A stretch of DNA of 64,000 nucleotides from Chamaelirium japonicum (taxonomy: Eukaryota; Streptophyta; Magnoliopsida; Liliales; Melanthiaceae), in contig OX393555.1 in assembly GCA_947650365.1 (NCBI GenBank), positions 18,889,592-18,953,591 on the forward strand, written 5' to 3'. Each line of letters begins with the position of its first letter. The stretch's first letter is position 1. This document shows, in pieces, positions 59,194-64,000 of the stretch. The notes below the pieces were generated by a model, which saw only the letters and a program-made list of their open reading frames with translations, did no database searches and was not told the DNA's origin. The position numbers and the translations under genes are program-made.

Positions 59194-59638
59194 TATAATG
59201 GGGATAGCATGTACTTTTCATTCAAAAATCTACTCAGTAACGAAGAATCATGAAGGGATAAAGTTCATAAAAAAAACCCAGAGGAAACTGAATTGATAGC
59301 AATTTACATCCCTTGGATAACACAAACCCCCAAGAAACAAAACCTGATATATGGGTTTGGGCTATTCTCTCAAAAACGAATTTAATACCTCTCCCAATCA
59401 GACCCATAGAACTGGCCTTGAGAGAAATTTGTTTCATCTCTCTTTAAAAAAATCTGTAATCCTGAGCTCGGATTAAAAAAGAATCAATCCAATTAGATCA
59501 CCAGAATAATTAGAAAAAACAAAAATAGGAAAATAATTTTGGCATCTGATCACGATTTAATAAACCTCCAAAATATAGAGAGATTTAAAGAGAATAAATT
59601 TACCTATATTGTTATTATTGCTAGCATGTTTACCAACA
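59194..59638 (-). mobile_element. Copia-like LTR, about 445 bp
   Basis: Read on the minus strand it begins TGTTGGTAAACATG, typical of Copia LTRs. It ends CCCATTATA just before the primer-binding site, so the usual terminal CA has decayed to TA. No second LTR and no gag or pol sequence is found in the window. The partner may lie beyond the window, or the element may be truncated. The minus-strand 67-codon frame inside it is not a known protein. Confidence 0.55.
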
Positions 59639-59639
59639 T

Positions 59640-60545
59640 GATGTGCTTTCTGAACAGAACCAAACGGTCCCCTATGGAAAAATCCTCCAGTCGAGGAGCA
59701 CGTTGACAACATTGCTGATTGATGCCTTAAGCGCCATCAACGCACAGCCTGATGGAACTAACCAGATAAAAAAATGTATGAGAGAGAGAGAGAAAGAGAA
59801 GGGAGTGCCCACTGGTCGGGGCTTGACCTCTACTCTCTCTCTATTTTGCGATTTAAAGAAAAGGGAAGAGTGACTCTATTGAGGGAGGCGATCGATTCAC
59901 TGGTCGGGGGCTGCGTGCTAATTCACCTACGGGGGCTGCTGTCAGTCTTGGAAGAGTGTGAATCATTGATCGGAGGTGCCTGCCGATCAGGGGGAGTGCG
60001 ATTCAACCGTCGGAGCATCTTGCCGGGCAGAGGGGAGTATGATTTACCAGCCGAGGCTGCTATGGAAAGCCGGTGGGTGCGGGGTGGTGGCCACAATGGA
60101 AATCGGGTGAGAGGGATCGTGGAGATCGGGCCGATTGCGGTAGAGATTGAGAGAGAGAAAGAGAGAGAGAGGGGGGGGGGGATCATGGAGATCGGGTGAG
60201 AGGGATCGTGGAGATCATGGAAATCGGGAGATCGTGGCTCGGATATCGAGATATTGAGAGAGAGCACGAGAGAGAATGAGAGGGAGAGCACGATGCGGGG
60301 CTTCAATGCTAGCGATGGAGAACTGCTATTCAGCACGAAGCATTTGTCCCGAATGGTCAGCCCAATTGGCGTGGCTTATTATCACAACATATCTTTGCCT
60401 GCCCGATTGACGTGGTATATGATCACAGCGTCAATTTGTCTGTCAGTCATGGTTGAATGCGATTCACTGGTAGGGGAACGAACGGCTATGATCTGGACGG
60501 TGTTACCACTTGATCATTAGTAGACGGTGACACACCACCATAGCA
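59640..60545. repeat. GA-rich element related to 12.45-13.93 kb
   Basis: Contains AGAGAGAGAGAG tracts (about 59775-59800 and 60149-60170) and GAGATCGGGTGAGAGGGATC-type phrases. A 3' segment (about 60360-60500) has GCCCGATTGACGTGGTATAT and the order of phrases found near 13785. Open frames across it are low-complexity Arg/Glu or Ser/Leu translations. The sequence from 60500 to 60650 has no recognised feature. Confidence 0.6.
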
Positions 60546-60643
60546 GATCATGCATAACTACCCAATGTAGAAAGATCTTGGCCATCAAATTCTCTAACCG
60601 TCACTTATGTTTGTATCGAACGGCTTTCTTTATCCATTCCTAG

Positions 60644-60652
<9 letters not shown>

Positions 60653-60698
<46 letters not shown>
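60653..60698. repeat. (TA)n microsatellite
   Basis: About 23 uninterrupted AT dinucleotides, directly abutting the first foldback element at 60700. Confidence 0.97.
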
Positions 60699-60699
<1 letters not shown>

Positions 60700-60702
<3 letters not shown>

Positions 60703-61058
60703 GTGATACATTGTGGCCGGGTAACGTGCGGCTTAACGTGCGGCCACCTCCTTCCGAGGCATTTTGGGATTTTTTTTTTGGGGATTGATCACCCACCCTT
60801 GGATAGCACACACAAAAAATTTCAGCCCGATCCAAGTCCTGTAGGCTGTCCAAATGTGATCGACTTTTATCGATCGTTCATTTTTTTTGTCATTTTGATC
60901 AACACATTTGGACAGCCTATAGGTCTTAGATAGGGCTGAAATTTTTTGTGTGTGCTATCCAAGGGTGGGTGATCAATCCCAAAAAAAAAATCCAAAATGC
61001 CCCGGAAGGGGGTGCTGCACGTTAAGGCCGCACGTTACCGGCCGCAATGTATCACTAC
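60700..61058. mobile_element. Foldback element 1, 359 bp
   Basis: GTAGTGATACATTG at the left is matched by CAATGTATCACTAC at the right, and the pairing continues for about 160 bases on each side: CGTGCGG, GGGATTGATCACCCACCCTT, GGATAGCACACACAAAAAAT and AGGCTGTCCAAATGTG occur on both strands. Almost the whole element is one imperfect hairpin. It has no coding capacity. Confidence 0.92.
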
Positions 61059-61059
61059 T

Positions 61060-61555
<496 letters not shown>

Positions 61556-61610
<55 letters not shown>
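61556..61610. repeat. (CT)n-(TA)n compound microsatellite
   Basis: A CT run followed by a TA run of about 37 bases, between foldback elements 2 and 3. Confidence 0.96.
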
Positions 61611-62359
<749 letters not shown>

Positions 62360-62494
62360 GTTAGGATGCGGCGTGCGGTGCTGCGGCGCCGCACCGCAGC
62401 CGTCTGATGCACTGCTGCGGTGCGTGCGATGCACGCAGCAGTGCATCAGACGGCTGCTACGGTGCGCCACACGCACCGCACGCCGCATCCTAAC
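62360..62494. mobile_element. Foldback element 4, 135 bp, GC-rich
   Basis: GTTAGGATGCGGCGTGCGGT at the left is complementary to the right end (CACGCCGCATCCTAAC-type sequence). CAGCCGTCTGATGCACTGCT in the left half is matched by AGCAGTGCATCAGACGGCTG in the right half. Nearly the whole element is a hairpin, GC-rich unlike its neighbours. Confidence 0.9.
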
Positions 62495-62498
62495 ACCC

Positions 62499-63152
<654 letters not shown>

Positions 63153-63652
63153 NNNNNNNNNNNNNNNNNNNNNNNNNNNNNNNNNNNNNNNNNNNNNNNN
63201 NNNNNNNNNNNNNNNNNNNNNNNNNNNNNNNNNNNNNNNNNNNNNNNNNNNNNNNNNNNNNNNNNNNNNNNNNNNNNNNNNNNNNNNNNNNNNNNNNNNN
63301 NNNNNNNNNNNNNNNNNNNNNNNNNNNNNNNNNNNNNNNNNNNNNNNNNNNNNNNNNNNNNNNNNNNNNNNNNNNNNNNNNNNNNNNNNNNNNNNNNNNN
63401 NNNNNNNNNNNNNNNNNNNNNNNNNNNNNNNNNNNNNNNNNNNNNNNNNNNNNNNNNNNNNNNNNNNNNNNNNNNNNNNNNNNNNNNNNNNNNNNNNNNN
63501 NNNNNNNNNNNNNNNNNNNNNNNNNNNNNNNNNNNNNNNNNNNNNNNNNNNNNNNNNNNNNNNNNNNNNNNNNNNNNNNNNNNNNNNNNNNNNNNNNNNN
63601 NNNNNNNNNNNNNNNNNNNNNNNNNNNNNNNNNNNNNNNNNNNNNNNNNNNN
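63153..63652. other. Assembly gap of 500 Ns
   Basis: Exactly 500 undetermined bases. The round number suggests a placeholder of unknown true size. The gap lies in the foldback/(TA)n region, which is hard to assemble. Confidence 0.99.
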
Positions 63653-64000
63653 ACACTAGATCGCGTGTTAAGCACCCATGTATATTTTTGCAACGAGATT
63701 GTTATTTCTTTAGAGCGCGTCTCTAAATTGATCTATGGATGTCTAAAGTAGTTTAAATTTATTGTTCGCATGTTCATTGTCCTTTCTTAATTTATTTTTA
63801 TCCACCACCTTTCTAACCCCCGGTACCTTTTCAATTTTCCATGATAGATTTTGCATGAGCCATGCTGTGTTTAAGGTCCTTTAACATATTTGAGAGAACT
63901 TTTTAAAGGTCCAGACTGCATGCTTTTTTGCCGTAAAATGCACTCGCTTCTTTCTTATGTTGACTTTATTTCTACGGCCAAGGTTTTAAATTCCGGTTTC
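63653..64000. other. Unannotated sequence after the gap
   Basis: AT-rich sequence with no recognised coding exon, repeat or motif on either strand. Confidence 0.5.

Overview
The window is plant nuclear DNA, almost certainly from a flowering plant. It has plant-style introns, a Pif1-type Helitron, an En/Spm-type CACTA transposon, Copia-like LTR remains, MITEs and many (GA)n, (CT)n and (TA)n microsatellites. I cannot name the species. No intact host gene is visible. Everything recognisable is a transposon, a transposon-borne gene fragment or a repeat. A 500-base gap of Ns lies at 63153-63652.

Layout. 0.8-3.0 kb: three exon-like open stretches on the minus strand, not identified. 3.4-9.4 kb: a decayed Helitron replicase/helicase gene on the minus strand, reconstructable as a multi-exon gene with about ten nonsense codons and one frameshift. 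10.5 kb: one isolated exon of a TMEM115/rhomboid-like membrane protein. 11.1-12.3 kb: three tandem copies of a self-complementary unit of about 410 bp. 12.5-15.3 kb: GA-rich low-complexity DNA and a small foldback element. 16.1 kb: a fragment of a DUF616 (MUCI70/TOD1-like) gene.

17354-58388 is one very large CACTA element of 41,035 bp, flanked by the 3-bp duplication TGA. It has subterminal TACCGACGG arrays at both ends, a TNP2-type transposase gene (19.6-23.2 kb) and a TnpA/Transposase_24-type gene (24.5-26.2 kb), both on the plus strand and both damaged. Three quarters of the element is a 181-bp satellite: about 170 monomers in one orientation (26.7-57.4 kb) and about 5 in the opposite orientation (23.35-24.27 kb). 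Between the TnpA gene and the large array sits one exon derived from the PIWI domain of an ARGONAUTE1-like gene, with an internal deletion. A spliced-looking 3' segment at 57435 suggests that the array occupies an intron downstream of the TnpA coding region.

Right of the CACTA element, 59.2-59.6 kb is a Copia-like LTR with a tRNA-iMet primer-binding site on the minus strand. 59.6-60.5 kb is a diverged relative of the GA-rich element at 12.5-13.9 kb. 60.65-63.15 kb is a train of five foldback elements separated by (CT)n(TA)n(GA)n tracts. The last 348 bases, after the gap, show nothing recognisable.
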